From assembly GCA_029215795.1 (NCBI GenBank), contig JARDYH010000004.1:30570001-30634000 (forward strand): 64,000 nucleotides of DNA. The letters run 5' to 3'. This DNA is from Anniella stebbinsi (Eukaryota > Chordata > Lepidosauria > Squamata > Anniellidae). The notes under the pieces are model-generated. The model ran no database searches. It was not told where the DNA came from and worked only from the letters and a program-made list of their open reading frames with translations. Below are positions 54,132 to 64,000 of this stretch, in pieces; position 1 is the first letter of the stretch, and every line of letters begins with the position of its first letter. The translations under genes and the position numbers were made by a program.

Positions 54132-55208
54132 CAATTATGGAACAATGCCTGCTTTGGCCTTCAACAAATATCTAGTACTGAGGTTTAGCTTCACCTAAAG
54201 TGCTGTCTGTTGTACAAGGGAAACATGTATCTCACATTTTTGCCAGCCTGGCTCACTCAGCATGGACAAACACATCTATTTTCCTTTGAGAAATGTTGGA
54301 GGAGCATGGTCTTATTTGGATCCATCATGTTCCAAATATGGAGATTTCTTAGTTGAGTTTAGGATGTATTCTACATGAGACAGATCTAGATTCTCCATTT
54401 CTGATCTCCAGATTCTGAGCATGGGATGGAAAGTTGCTATCGGGGAGGAGAATCTCCCAAAATTAGGCACAGGCAAGGGGATGCAGGGGGAGGATGGGGT
54501 GGGATAGGATAGGGATGTCCCCTTCCATGAGTTTCCTTCTGACTGAAGTTATCAGGATCCAAGCCATAGTTACTAAGATATATTTTCTGATATATCCCAT
54601 AACTTGTCAGGTGCTTTTGAGTCACTGGACAGAGAATTCCTGGGCATTGCTTCTTTATATGTAGTTCTGTTATCAAATATCTGTAAGCTTCAAGGACATA
54701 AAGAATCTTGAGAGGGGTTCGTTTTTAAAAAAGGGAAAATGAGATAGGAATGGAGTGGGCTTGCTTGAAGCCCCTAACATCTCATAGCCTATAATGAGGG
54801 AATGTGTGCCATATGGAGATGTTTCAGGAGTAGGGAATTAACAAAAGGATGCATTTTCACTTTCTCACTGTCCAGAAACCCACCCACCCTGCTATAGAGC
54901 AATAATAAATAGCTCATGTTCAAGTGGCCACTTCCATATTGCCAAAAAAGGGGAAATGCATCACTCCGAAAAGAGGACAAAACAACTCACAGATTTGTAC
55001 AGATTGACATAAAACTTGCATACACTAATTTGTATGTGTAGTCACACATTTGAAAATAATGATTATGATTTAAATATAAATCCAATACATCTCAAGCAGG
55101 TGAACTGTCTGCTTGTTTAGTCTGCTGTCCAGATGCTAACTGTGGAGGGGTAACTTCAAGTCCTCTCCCTGCTTTCCCTTCTTAGGGTTCTCTATCTTTG
55201 AACTGAAC
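54132..55208. other. unassigned, no gene seen
   Basis: No coding or repeat homology recognised. Confidence 0.4.
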
Positions 55209-55345
55209 TAAGGCAGGATCTACACTACTGCTTTAAAATGGTTTATAAAAGTAGTGACAACTGTTGGGTCCCAGGACACACTCCATATACAGTTTTCAAA
55301 CCATTTTCAAAGTGTCATATCCTGCTTGGTGTAGATCTGGCCTTA
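55209..55345. mobile_element. TCTACACC-type MITE, copy 5 (137 bp)
   Basis: TAAGGCAGGATCTACAC and GTGTAGATCTGGCCTTA are inverted ends. Flanks AACTGAAC and GACTGGAC agree at 6 of 8, consistent with a worn 8-bp TSD and hence hAT membership. Confidence 0.78.
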
Positions 55346-55432
55346 GACTGGACAGTCCTTCAAATAGAGAACTGTCCTTGACAGTCCTTCAAATAGAAGG
55401 CTGTCCTCTGTAATGTAGGTACATGGCTACCT
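55346..55432 (-). mobile_element. hAT-type MITE fragment, TAGGGTGGCCATG type
   Basis: Contains two copies of 'ACAGTCCTTCAAATAGA' and ends 'GGTACATGGCTACC', the inverse of the copy at 52704. Confidence 0.55.
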
Positions 55433-55986
55433 TGTTTTGGTCTGACAAATGGCCTCAAATTTGAGCCCTTAGCACAGCTGGGAAAGGTTTTAGAAAAAGT
55501 GGGAAAGAAATCACTGAGCTTTCCTACACAAGGCATTTATTGTACACTCGTCATTTCCTACTCCTGGTTATTTACGGGTTCTTTAGATGACATTGTGACC
55601 CTCCAGTTTTGCTTCTGTTTTTAAACAGGACTTTCCATGAGTTTTTTTAGAACAGGGAAAGTGCGGTATTATTTGTGAAAGAGAAAGAAAACACTTTTCC
55701 CACGTGTATTTGTGGCATTCCACTGTGCCACAGTGCCACCTGGGGTTAGGTAGTGGAGAAGCAGGAAAGGAAATGCTCTTCATGTAGTGTTCAAATCTCA
55801 ATTCTGAGATGAAATCAAAAGTGATACAGCAGGTTAACAGCCTTGTGTAGAAAAGCTCAATATGGTCTTTTCCCTTTCCTACAAGCCATTCTCCCTCAAA
55901 CTGTGCTGCAAAACTCCTGTTCCATGCTGGGTGGAGTCCTGAATAAGAGCACTCATGTTAAGATCATTGCAACATTTAGTTGCAAG
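55433..55986. other. unassigned, no gene seen
   Basis: No recognised repeat. Confidence 0.4.
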
Positions 55987-56231
55987 TAGGGATGTACTGA
56001 TTGGGTAAAATGCGTTCCATCAGTGTTTCGTGGATTGTCAGGCACCTTTCTTTCATCATTTGCCCATCAGTGGAATAATAAAAAAAATAGTTTCTGAATT
56101 TGCACAAATTTCCCCCAAATGCACATTTTCAAGTTTTAGCCTATGGGGAAATGCACATTTTTCACAATTTAAAAATTGTTGTTTCTTATTTTTCTATGAA
56201 GAAATTTGCACAAAATTCCTGAAGGTTAGAC

Positions 56232-56269
<38 letters not shown>

Positions 56270-56440
56270 TATTCATATCACACCATCAACGTACATGACG
56301 CTGTACAGAATAAAACAATAAAACAACAAATGCCTGCCACAAAGACTTACATAAAATCACAAAATAAAACCAAAAGGAAGGGATCAGGGAAAAAGCCATT
56401 CTACTGCAGAATCCATGGGGCAGATTACTAAAAATCCAAA
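55987..56440. mobile_element. degenerate hAT-type MITE with a LINE tail inserted
   Basis: TAGGGATGTACTGATTGGG starts a copy related to 5464-5820 ('TGGATTGTCAGGCACCTTTC', 'TTTGCCCATCAGTGGAA', 'ACTAAAAATCCAAAC'). Bases 56236-56395 are a (CAT)n array plus 'CATCAACGTACATGACGCTG', a minus-strand LINE 3' tail, inserted inside. Confidence 0.6.
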
Positions 56441-57245
56441 CTCATGTGGTTACATTGAAGATTTCTCCAGTATCCCTCACTGCTGGTAACTGCTTGTTCT
56501 TTTACAACACACATGAAAGAAAGCAATGGATTCCCCTCTGCCTAGCTGAAATATGGAGAGCCTGCTGCACTATATTTCTTCAAGAAAGGTTAGGTTCTGT
56601 GGGCCATGTATAAAATGTTAGTGTATGAACCTTGGGATGGTGAACAGTCTGTGAAATAAATGAGAGGAAGGAGTCATACTTTGCAAATCTGTAATGCATA
56701 TTCTGGGCTTTTGGTGACATCGTAAATCATTAATCCCAGGGCCATATTTTGATATCCCTATAGTCCTAACATTACCAGCAGGACTTTAATTTCCAGAGGT
56801 TCCAACTAGAGCATAATAGATGGATCTGACATTTTAAGACACATTTTTAGTCACCTGCCCTCTCTGATCACAGATAGCACAGCATATTATAAAGTACATT
56901 TAAATAATGTGGAGCCGTCAGAGATTCCTCCTCGTCCAAACAATGACAGTGATAACAACAACAGTTGTGTAATTCAAAATACACACAGCCAAGGAACAAA
57001 CAAAGATGTGAATGAGTTGAAAAGCTTGCTTCATTGCATGCAAATCTTCCATTTTCAGAAGTCAATGAAGCTTAAAATGAAATTTGCAAAATCCAAAGCT
57101 ATGGATCTTTCAGGCAGTGATTCTGATTACAGAAATAAAAGTGAGCTATGCTAGCATTTTCAATGGTATATTATTTACTGGGATGGAACAGGAGATGAAT
57201 AAGATGAATGAATGAATGAATGAAGGTGCAATCTTGTGCATGTTT
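56441..57245. other. unassigned; weak conserved-element candidate at 56880-57150
   Basis: Repeat-free text with AACAATGACAGTGATAAC and TTGCATGCAAATC (octamer-like). A GAAT tetranucleotide repeat lies at 57207-57226. No gene. Confidence 0.3.
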
Positions 57246-57500
57246 TAGGGCGATCATATGGAAAGGAGGACAGGGCTCCTGTATCTTTAACAATTGTAGA
57301 GAAAAGGGAATTTCAGCAGATGTCATTTGTATGCATGCAGCATCTGGTGAAATTCCCTCTTCATCACAGCAGTTAGAGCTGCAGGAGCCCTGCCTTCTTG
57401 ACAAGATAATGCATACAAATGATATCTGCTGAAATTTCCTTTTCAATACAACTGTTAAAAGATATAGGATCCCTGTCCTCCTTTTCATATGGTCACCCTA
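57246..57500. mobile_element. hAT-type palindromic MITE, copy 6 (255 bp, centre deleted)
   Basis: TAGGGCGATCATATGGAAAG to ATATGGTCACCCTA. Flanks GCATGTTT (57238-57245) and GCATATTT (57501-57508) match at 7 of 8. The internal TIR segment is missing, so it is a simple hairpin. Confidence 0.85.
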
Positions 57501-57793
57501 GCATATTTAGACAGAGAAAAGTCTTACAGCTCTGAGTGTATCCCAGCCAGCCATGCTGGGTGGGGAATACTGGGACCTGTAGAAGTTTTCTCTGTTGAAA
57601 CATGCATAAGATTACACCTAATTAAATAGATATGGGTCCAGGAAACCAAATTCTGTCTGCATTTACTGTGACACATTTATTTGCTGTGTATGCCGATGAC
57701 ATACTTTTGAATAGTGCTGCTCTAAAGGAAAGTTAGGGACGGACAAATCTTCCAGTTCCACTTTCTCCTGCATTAAAATTTTGTAGATCTCAA
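57501..57793. other. unassigned, no gene seen
   Basis: No recognised repeat. Confidence 0.4.
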
Positions 57794-58036
57794 GCTCCTT
57801 ATCTCCTGAATATTTGTTTGTTACATTTATATTCCGCCTTTCCTCCAAGGGGCTGAATATATGATCCTCCTCCTCTTCATCCTTTCCTCACAACAACCCT
57901 GTGAGGTAGGTTAGGCGGTGTGTCAGTCATTAGCCCAAAGTCACTCAGTGAGCTTCATAGCAGAGTGGGGACTAGAACCCAGATCTCCCATGTTCCAGAC
58001 CAACACTCTAACTACCACACCATGCTGGCTCTCAAT
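57794..58036 (-). mobile_element. tRNA-derived SINE with L2-like tail
   Basis: On the minus strand the head reads GAGAGCCAGCATGGTGTGGT with box A-like 'GGTAGTTAGAGTGTTGG' and box B-like 'GGGTTCTAGTCCC'. The core contains 'CTACCTCACAGGGTTGTTGT' and the tail 'GGAAAGGCGGAATATAAATG', which resembles L2 3' ends. This is a near full-length, MIR-like squamate SINE. Box A and B make it a former pol III unit. Confidence 0.85.
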
Positions 58037-58097
58037 ATGAACAATTTGGGGAATTTTGAAAAATTCTTACAAAAAAAATGAAGCAATATAAAATTCT

Positions 58098-58225
58098 CAC
58101 TCATCTGCACTAGCCAAATTCAGTAGAGGCATCTATCTCCAGCCTGGAGAGGACCATGCTTGTTATGATGCTGTTAAAGATGAAAAGCCTGTCAGAAAAT
58201 AGAGGTGGCAGCCTTACTTCAGGAT
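58098..58225 (+). repeat. dispersed repeat shared with 3160-3285
   Basis: 'AAATTCTCACTCATCTGCAC', 'GAGAGGACCATGCTTG', 'GCTGTTAAAGATGAAAAG' and 'AATAGAGGTGGCAGCC' recur from 3.2 kb. Type unknown. Confidence 0.55.
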
Positions 58226-58329
58226 GTGGCCTAGATGGATGACTTTGTCAATTTTAGTTTCTCCCACATTGACTTTTCTAGGGCACAATCCTTTTACTTC
58301 CATGCCTGATGCTTGTAAGCCTCTGAACA

Positions 58330-58488
58330 GGCCTACCGAGTTGAATTTTAAGATGTTTTAATAATGTATTAGTTTTATTAGTTTTTAATGTTTTATCTAT
58401 TTTATGGTCTTTGTATTTATATTTATTCTTGTTCCCCACCTCGATCAAGAGGGTGAGGCGAGTAAGAAATAAATAAATAAATAAATAC

Positions 58489-58520
<32 letters not shown>
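58330..58520 (+). mobile_element. L2-type LINE 3' tail
   Basis: 'GGCCTACCGAGTTGAATTTT', 'AAGATGTTTTAATAATG' and 'CCCCACCTCGATCAAGAGGG' match the complement of 23018-23140. It ends in (AAAT)n then (TTA)n at 58465-58520. Confidence 0.75.
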
Positions 58521-58521
<1 letters not shown>

Positions 58522-59272
58522 GAGCAGGTGGAACAGCAGAGGTGATTGTCGTCTCTGCCATTCCTCCTGCTCTGCATTTCAGCTAGAAGCACTTTTTTGC
58601 CCATCTAGCTGTGGCACGTTGGAAGGGGAAGGAGGGGGGCTGGAGACACCTCAGGATAGCTTGTATCCTGGGCTCTCCAGTCCCCTCCCTTCCACACTCA
58701 ACCTTGGAGAGGCAGCCAAAGCAGTTCTTTTCATGGCAGCTGCAAGGAGCAGGGGCGGGGAATACAGATCCCTGGCTCTGAGTTTGGAGCACTGTCTCTG
58801 ACCAGTAATCCGAAGTATCCTATCCCCCCACCCTGGATGCTTTCTAGGGGCCATAGGATGTCTCTCTTAAAATCTCAAGTTCCTTCCACCCTGATTGTGA
58901 AGACATTTGTGGATGTTGATAAGTTCCCATAACAAAAAGACCTGGACAAAATTTTCACCCTTCGCAATTGGAAGTTGTCCTTTTGGAGGAAGCTGTTGCT
59001 GAAAGACAAGCCTCTTCAGCATCATGTTGAGTTATGACAACAGCACTTAGCAAGAATACACTTTATTTAAAGATGTGCCAACAAAGAGATTATCCTTGTT
59101 TGGGTTGGAGATCCATTGAGTGTGCATAAAACTTGTAAGAGTGAGTTTTGTTCACAGAGAAGGCTAAAAGCTGGAACCAGGTTTTTCTGTTCTTTTCTAG
59201 TTTGGAAATTGGACTGTATTTCAAGGAACCCAGTTCAGGTATAATAGAACTTATTTTAACTTTAACTGACAT
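58521..59272. other. unassigned, no gene seen
   Basis: Somewhat GC-richer near 58600-58860 but no recognised element or domain. Confidence 0.4.
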
Positions 59273-59365
59273 TGGCCAGATCTACACCAAGCAGGATATA
59301 GCACTTTGAAAACGGTTTAAAAACGGTATACAGTCATCAGTACCATTATAAACTGTTATAAAGCA
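59273..59365. mobile_element. TCTACACC-type MITE, copy 6 (partial)
   Basis: TGGCCAGATCTACACCAAGC and 'AGGATATAGCACTTTGAAAA' match 41502 and 55209; the right end is incomplete. Confidence 0.65.
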
Positions 59366-59530
59366 GCAATGTTGTGCCATTGTTGTGTTTTGTGTTTTGT
59401 TTTTTTGTCTTCACATATCAGGTCTTTTGGCATGGGGTGATGAGAATATGTTAGTCTTCCTGCATTTGTTATTTGGCCATTTATCCAGCTTTATTGCTCC
59501 TGAGCTTTAGCTAGCCAATTGATTAAGGGA

Positions 59531-59760
59531 TGGCCCATCGCTCGGTAATAGAGCACATGCTTTGCATGCTATTGATCTCAACTTCAGTCCCTGCCATTTA
59601 TTTATTAATTCAATTTATACCCCACTTTTACACCAGAAAATGGCCATCCCTAGATCAAGGCCATCCCCAGGTAAAGATCGGAAAAGCCCCTGTCTGAAAT
59701 CCTGGAGAGCTGCTGCCAGACGTGTAGATAATATTGTGTTAGATTGACCAATCTTTGGAT
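59531..59760 (+). mobile_element. tRNA-derived SINE with a nested LINE-type tail
   Basis: The head 'GCTCGGTAATAGAGCACATG', 'CTTTGCATGC' and 'CTTCAGTCCCTGCC' resembles a tRNA with box A and box B. The body 'CTGAAATCCTGGAGAGCTGC' continues after an insertion at about 59598-59665 ('ATTTATTTATTAATTC...'). Not a functional tRNA: the acceptor stem is absent and the anticodon arm is worn. Confidence 0.75.
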
Positions 59761-59788
59761 CTGCAATCTATTGGGTCAGTTCCAGATA

Positions 59789-60264
59789 TAGGGCATGTCT
59801 ACACCTAAGGGTGTAGAGGGAGGAAGGGGGAGAATCGCAGACTTACCTGCTTCCATGAGCCTCTCCCAGGGTCTAGACCGCCACGCGACATCTGGGAAGG
59901 AAAGAGGGTCATTGCGGGTGCCATGGTCACCGTTTTTGTTTTTAATGAAGAAGAGCTACATGGCCCCAATCTGTGGGAAAGGTAAGTTTTTTTTAAAAAA
60001 AACACCCGCTCCCATCTGCTCCCCCCATCGTGGGGATGGCAAAATTGCTTTCCCCCTCACTCCCATGGGCACGAAGCCATCCCACGCGGCTCTGTGCCCG
60101 TTTTAGGACTCAGAATGACAGAAAAACTGGGATATCCCCTGTTTCCGTTCTCCTGGGGCCATTCCTAGCTCGTCCCCGGTTGCCCCTGGGATCCCCTGTG
60201 CATCATTTGGATGCACAGGGATGACCTAGGGATGACCCTGGGATAAATCCCTGGTGTAGTCATG
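59789..60264. mobile_element. GC-rich TCTACACC-type MITE (about 476 bp)
   Basis: TAGGGCATGTCTACACCTAA at the left and CCCTGGTGTAGTCATGG at the right are inverted. CTTACC at 59842 and GGTAAG at 59981 flank an inner segment, echoing the modules of the large GC-rich elements. Also contains a 'CCTGTGCATCATTTGGATGC' hairpin. No TSD fixed. Confidence 0.6.
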
Positions 60265-60647
60265 GTAATAGTCATGCTTAGAGGTGTTCCACTGAAATCA
60301 ATGGCACTTGTATTAGCTATGACCAAGTTTAATCAATGGGCATTATCCAATGCTGCCTATACACCACCACTTATTCTGTTGTGGCCACGAGTCTGGCCAC
60401 CGGTGCAACTGAAACCTAGTGCTTCCGAAAGCAACCCTGGAAATGAGCCACAATATTCAGTTTCAGAACAGAACAGGTTAGCAGAGCTCCCTTCTGGAAG
60501 CTCCACTGCCCTGCCCTGGTTCAGACATCAGCATTTCAGCTCATTTCCAGTTATTTTATAAACAGCTAGCTTCCCTTTGCATGTGTGGTGGGTCCCACTG
60601 GTGCACAAGTAGTCCCTCTTTGATTTCAATGGGTCCACTATAAAGTC
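60265..60647. other. unassigned, no gene seen
   Basis: No recognised repeat. Confidence 0.4.
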
Positions 60648-61216
60648 TAAGGGGGAATCCACACAGTCCTTTGGAACGTTTTAAAAAGTATTTTAAAACG
60701 TTCCAAATAGGTGCGTTCTAAAACGTCTTAGGCCACATTACTGAGTACTCACGTTACAGGAGAACAGTCTTCCGACTTTGAAGCAGAGTGTGCAGTCACA
60801 CGCTGTTCTGCCCTGTCTCTTTCTCTTTCTCTTTCGTTTTTCAATGAATTTAGGGCAAGGCATTGTGGGGGTTACACACTTCCTTCTTAGTTCCTCTGTC
60901 ATTCCCTAGTGAGTATGGGGCTAAGAATTGTGGGTGTTGTAGTTCACTGGTCCACTTCCTTTTTCTTCCCCACCAATCAACTGCTAAGCATTTGGGCACC
61001 AGTAAAGGAAGAACTGCCCCCATGAATCTCAAACGGTAAGGAAGGACACATTATTTTACTTAAAACGATTTATTAAAAGTGAAACCGTTGTATATAACTG
61101 AAGGGAGTTTTAAAAAACCTCAGATATACAACGTTATAGGGAGTGCGTCATGTGGCCCAAAGAGTTTTCATAACCCTTATAAAACGTCAAAAAACTCATG
61201 TGTAGATAGGCTCTAA
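60648..61216. mobile_element. candidate MITE, CCACAC/GTGTAG ends (569 bp)
   Basis: 'AAGGGGGAATCCACACAG' at the left opposes 'CATGTGTAGATAGGCTC' at the right. 'TTTTAAAACGTTCC' and 'AAAACGTCAAAAAACTC' arms are partly self-complementary. Boundaries tentative. Confidence 0.4.
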
Positions 61217-61345
61217 GTAAGTCTGGATCCAGCCCACTATGTTTTATGTACATCACTTTTAGTGTGATTGTAGAAAACAACTAATAAATAATCATAATAA
61301 ATAAATTTAAATTGGGGAAATGGCTCAGATGGGAAGGATTAAAAC

Positions 61346-61398
61346 ACACATGCACACGCACGCACGCACGCACGCACACATGCAAACACACACACACT
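61346..61398. repeat. (CACG/CACA)n simple repeat
   Basis: ACACATGCACACGCACGCAC continuing into CA repeats. Confidence 0.9.
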
Positions 61399-62439
61399 CG
61401 TGCGCTCCACAGCCACAGCTGCCTTGCAACCATCTGTGGCATTGGGAGTTCTTCCGCTTCCCTTATATTCCTGAGCAATTCTGTCTTCTCTCCTTTGAGC
61501 TCTTTAAAGTTTAAAAGTGGTGTAAGATCTAAATGAATGGAAGCGTTCAAGCTTTTAATGATCATCAGAGTCAAACAAAATAGGAAATCATCTCAGAGCA
61601 ACAATTAAGGATAAAAGGGGAGAAAATACCAGGAACAGAGACAAGTGGCTAATTAACTGATGTAAAACTGATCTAAAACAACAGAATCTGGAAGCCAGAT
61701 GAGAACCTGCGTGGCAATTACTTACAAAAAGGTAACACTTTCCCAATTAAAGCAGTACCAAGAAGTTGTGTTAATTATATAGGTTTCCTTCTCCCCCCCC
61801 TCTCTTTTATTAAAGTCACTCAGTGTTCATGATCGGTGGGAAAAGTGCTAACATTTGCAAATTGCTAGTTTATGATAAATGAATTGTGGAAATTCAGCCG
61901 TCTCGTTGGGGCCCGGCTAGATTGCAAAGTGCCTGTATCTCCCGCTGCTGTAGCCCTGACCCTGACTTCACACCCATTGATCACAAGTGGTGCATAGCTG
62001 TGACCACCAAATGCATACACTGTTGCTGTGGGACTTGCTTTTTTCCCATAGTATTTCATCATGGTTCCACATCACAAGTGCCACAGTGACCTTTGGCACT
62101 TCTTACGATAAGACTAATACCTGCAGGAGATTTCCCCCTTACCCCAGTAATCACGGCTTTTGTCACTCTGGTAGAAAATTTCTCCCTTAACAGAAAACAT
62201 GCCTTTAGGAAAAAAAAAACACTCTTAGAGCCATCGATAACAAGGGCAGACATGATTTTTCAGAAGGGTGAGGCACTGGCACAGCTTATTGTTGAAGACA
62301 TCTCTGCTTTTTGCATAGGAATATCAAGCCTGATATGGCTGTCACATTTTGTTAGAAGCACGTCGTAGAGATATAAAGGGATGAGCTTGGAGAAGCATTT
62401 TTAACTCATGCGGAAATGCATTTCAAGAAAATGGTAACA
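61399..62439. other. unassigned; weak conserved-element candidate at 61530-61770
   Basis: Repeat-free, with TTTTAATGATCATC, GGCTAATTAACTGATG and TGGCAATTACTTAC. No coding homology. Confidence 0.25.
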
Positions 62440-62560
62440 CCAAGGTGGGGTGGGGTGTTGGTGGACCATAGCTCCCATCAGTCCTAGTCAGCACAGAAAA
62501 TCATGAGGGATGATAGGAATTGCAATCCAGCATCTGGAGAGCCACTTGTTCCAGTTCCTG
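62440..62560. mobile_element. short palindromic hAT MITE relic
   Basis: 'CCATAGCTCCCATCAGTCCT' and its inverse 'GGGATGATAGGAATTGCAAT' form the hairpin family of 1064-1178. Ends are worn. Confidence 0.45.
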
Positions 62561-62607
62561 GGGTAGACAATAGCTTGAGTACAGATAGCTGTACTTAAGC
62601 TATATTA

Positions 62608-62720
62608 TTGTTGTTGTTGTTGTTGTTGTTATTATTATCTTTTATATTATAATGTTTCAGAGTGCAATCCTATATTCCCAGAGAGGGCATCCCGGGGGCC
62701 ATAGGATTTTGCAGACATTC
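62608..62720. repeat. (TTG)n and a TGCAATCCTAT-type repeat piece
   Basis: (TTG)n lies at 62608-62629; 'GAGTGCAATCCTATATTCCC' at about 62659 is half of the small palindromic repeat. Confidence 0.55.
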
Positions 62721-62883
62721 CTCTCTGCGGGCAGAAGGAAAGGTCTGCAGTTAGAGGAGGATATCTGCTATGATATGCCTCTTTGTAATGGCAGAGAAAT
62801 AAAAAAGGGGCATGCTGGGGAAAGACACTTCACTAGCCCTTGATCAGGCATAGTGAAAAGGAAAACAGCCCCCACCCCCCACT

Positions 62884-62918
<35 letters not shown>
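62884..62918. repeat. (CA)n microsatellite
   Basis: About 17 CA units. Confidence 0.95.
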
Positions 62919-62919
<1 letters not shown>

Positions 62920-63433
62920 TCCACCCTGACCAGTATAAGCCAGATGGTGCTTGGATGGGACATTTCCTCTACCATGGCCTTTTTCCAGCTGACCTCGATA
63001 GGATTGCTCTGCCTATGCTTTTGCTTTAGATATGTTTTCTTGTATTATTATTTTTTAAAAGGATGCTGCCCTGGAACTGTCATGGAAGGTGGGGTGTAAA
63101 TAAATTGAATAAGCAAACAAACGATAATATAAAGAAATAACAGAGATACAAGTGTCCTTTTTCACTTTTTATTCTCCATGAAATTGTAATTGAGTATAGC
63201 AGCCTTCCCTATCTAGGTGAGCTCTAGATGGTTTGGATTCATGCTCCCATCAGCCTCCTGCCATTATATTCCCATTACAGACATTCCCCCAAGGAATGGC
63301 ATGTGGGCTGCACAACCTGTGGGAGAATTCACATTATGGCTTGCGTGGAGAGCCTCCATGGGTAGAGGAGGCTTTCCTCTTCAGACAGAGTAAAGGGTGA
63401 TGGGTGGGACAATGGAGAGGGGTGCAGCTGGAG
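62919..63433. other. unassigned; LINE-like tail at 63055-63115
   Basis: 'GGTGGGGTGTAAATAAATTG' with an A-rich end resembles a plus-strand L2 3' tail. No gene seen. Confidence 0.35.
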
Positions 63434-63668
63434 CATAAGATCATAAGAAGAGCCATGCTGGATCATCAGACCAAGGCTCCATCCAGTCCAGCATTCAACC
63501 AGTTGTTGATGAGGAACCCACAACCAGGACACAGTGAAACAGCACCCTTCCAGCCACTTTTACCAGCAACTGGTGTACATAGGGTTACTTACTCTGTTAC
63601 TGGAGATAGCATATAGCCCACAGGGCTAGTAGCCATTGATAGCCTTCTCTTCCAGGAATTTATTTAAC
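63434..63668 (-). mobile_element. CR1-lineage LINE 3' end, split by a MITE
   Basis: 'CATAAGATCATAAGAAGAGC', 'AGACCAAGGCTCCATCCAGT', 'CAGCAACTGGTGTACATAGG' and 'TAGCCATTGATAGCCTTCTC' are the complement of the family 3' end. After the MITE, ATTTAACCCCCTT at 63988-64000 continues the same repeat. Confidence 0.75.
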
Positions 63669-63987
63669 TAGGCTGACCATCTGAAAAGGAGGACAGGGCT
63701 CATATAACTTTAACAATTATAGAGAAAAGGGAATTTCAGCAGGTGTCATTTGTATGCAATTAGTTCCTGGTGAAATTCCCTCTTCATCACAACTGTTAAA
63801 GGTGCAGGCACTATACTAGAGTGACCATATACAAAAGAAGGCAGGGCTCTGCAACTTTAACTGTTGTGATGAAGAGGGAATATCACCAGGAACTAATTGC
63901 ATAAAAATGACACTGATTGAAATTCCCTTTTCTCTACAACTGTTAAAGTTATATGAGCCCTGTCCTCCTTTTCAGATGGTCAGCCTA
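63669..63987 (-). mobile_element. hAT-type palindromic MITE, copy 7 (319 bp)
   Basis: TAGGCTGACCATCTGAAAAG to GGTCAGCCTA, inserted in the CR1-like repeat. Flanking ATTTAAC (63662-63668 and 63988-63994) is a 7-bp match of the expected 8. The asymmetric centre is in the same reversed orientation as copy 4. Confidence 0.9.
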
Positions 63988-64000
63988 ATTTAACCCCCTT

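Noticed and set aside
59531..59600. Possible tRNA gene
   Set aside because: Box A/B-like words are present but the acceptor stem is absent, the sequence is diverged and it continues into a SINE body.
1..64000. Endogenous retrovirus or LTR element
   Set aside because: No LTR pairs, primer-binding sites, gag/pol/env-like or integrase motifs were seen; all reverse-transcriptase similarity is L2-type.

Overview
The window reads as intergenic, repeat-rich DNA from an amniote, most likely a squamate reptile (lizard or snake). I infer this from relatively young L2-type LINEs with long open reverse-transcriptase stretches, CR1-lineage 3' ends, tRNA-derived SINEs with LINE-like tails, an old MIR relic, and very many non-autonomous hAT-type DNA elements with 8-bp target-site duplications (TSDs). 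The species call is inference from recalled repeat families; no database was searched. I found no host protein-coding gene, RNA gene, CRISPR array or prokaryotic signal. The only convincing protein homology is degenerate L2 reverse transcriptase on the minus strand (11.2-13.2 kb, 13.6-15.1 kb, 7.4-8.2 kb, 23.0-23.7 kb).

Layout. 0-11 kb: a 320-bp palindromic hAT MITE near the window start, several hAT and other MITE relics, L2 and CR1 tails, and two AT-rich stretches that could be conserved noncoding DNA (4.7-5.0 and 9.05-9.3 kb). 11-16 kb: two similar 5'-truncated L2 copies in the same orientation. 16-19 kb: a GC-rich possible MITE, then unassigned DNA. 19.2-20.07 kb: an AT-rich chain of inverted repeats. 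20.8-22.9 kb and 24.75-26.3 kb: two GC-rich hAT-type elements with perfect 8-bp TSDs, built as chains of palindromic modules. 26-36 kb: MITEs, a CR1 fragment, a 150-bp tandem repeat and an L2 tail. 36-52 kb: mostly unique AT-rich DNA with scattered MITEs, an octanucleotide satellite at 42.6 kb and a 0.9-kb MITE at 51.7 kb. 52.8-53.7 kb: a three-copy 183-bp tandem repeat. 54-64 kb: more MITE, SINE and CR1 pieces, ending with another 320-bp palindromic MITE inside a CR1-like repeat.

The most interesting structure is the modular rule in the GC-rich elements. Each module is a long inverted repeat that starts with CTTACC and ends with GGTAAG, so splice-donor-like 6-mers point outward on both strands at nearly every module boundary. 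One element repeats one module six times (242-bp period). The other strings together seven different modules. A central motif, TGATGACATCA, is kept in both. The same CTTACC/GGTAAG flanking is hinted at in other GC-rich MITEs here (16.2, 36.5 and 59.8 kb). A second theme is a 320-bp MITE that is an inverted dimer of a smaller MITE; it occurs at seven places, four of them with perfect TSDs.

Nothing here looks like an operon or a cooperating gene set. The elements interact only by nesting and presumably by sharing transposases or LINE machinery encoded elsewhere.
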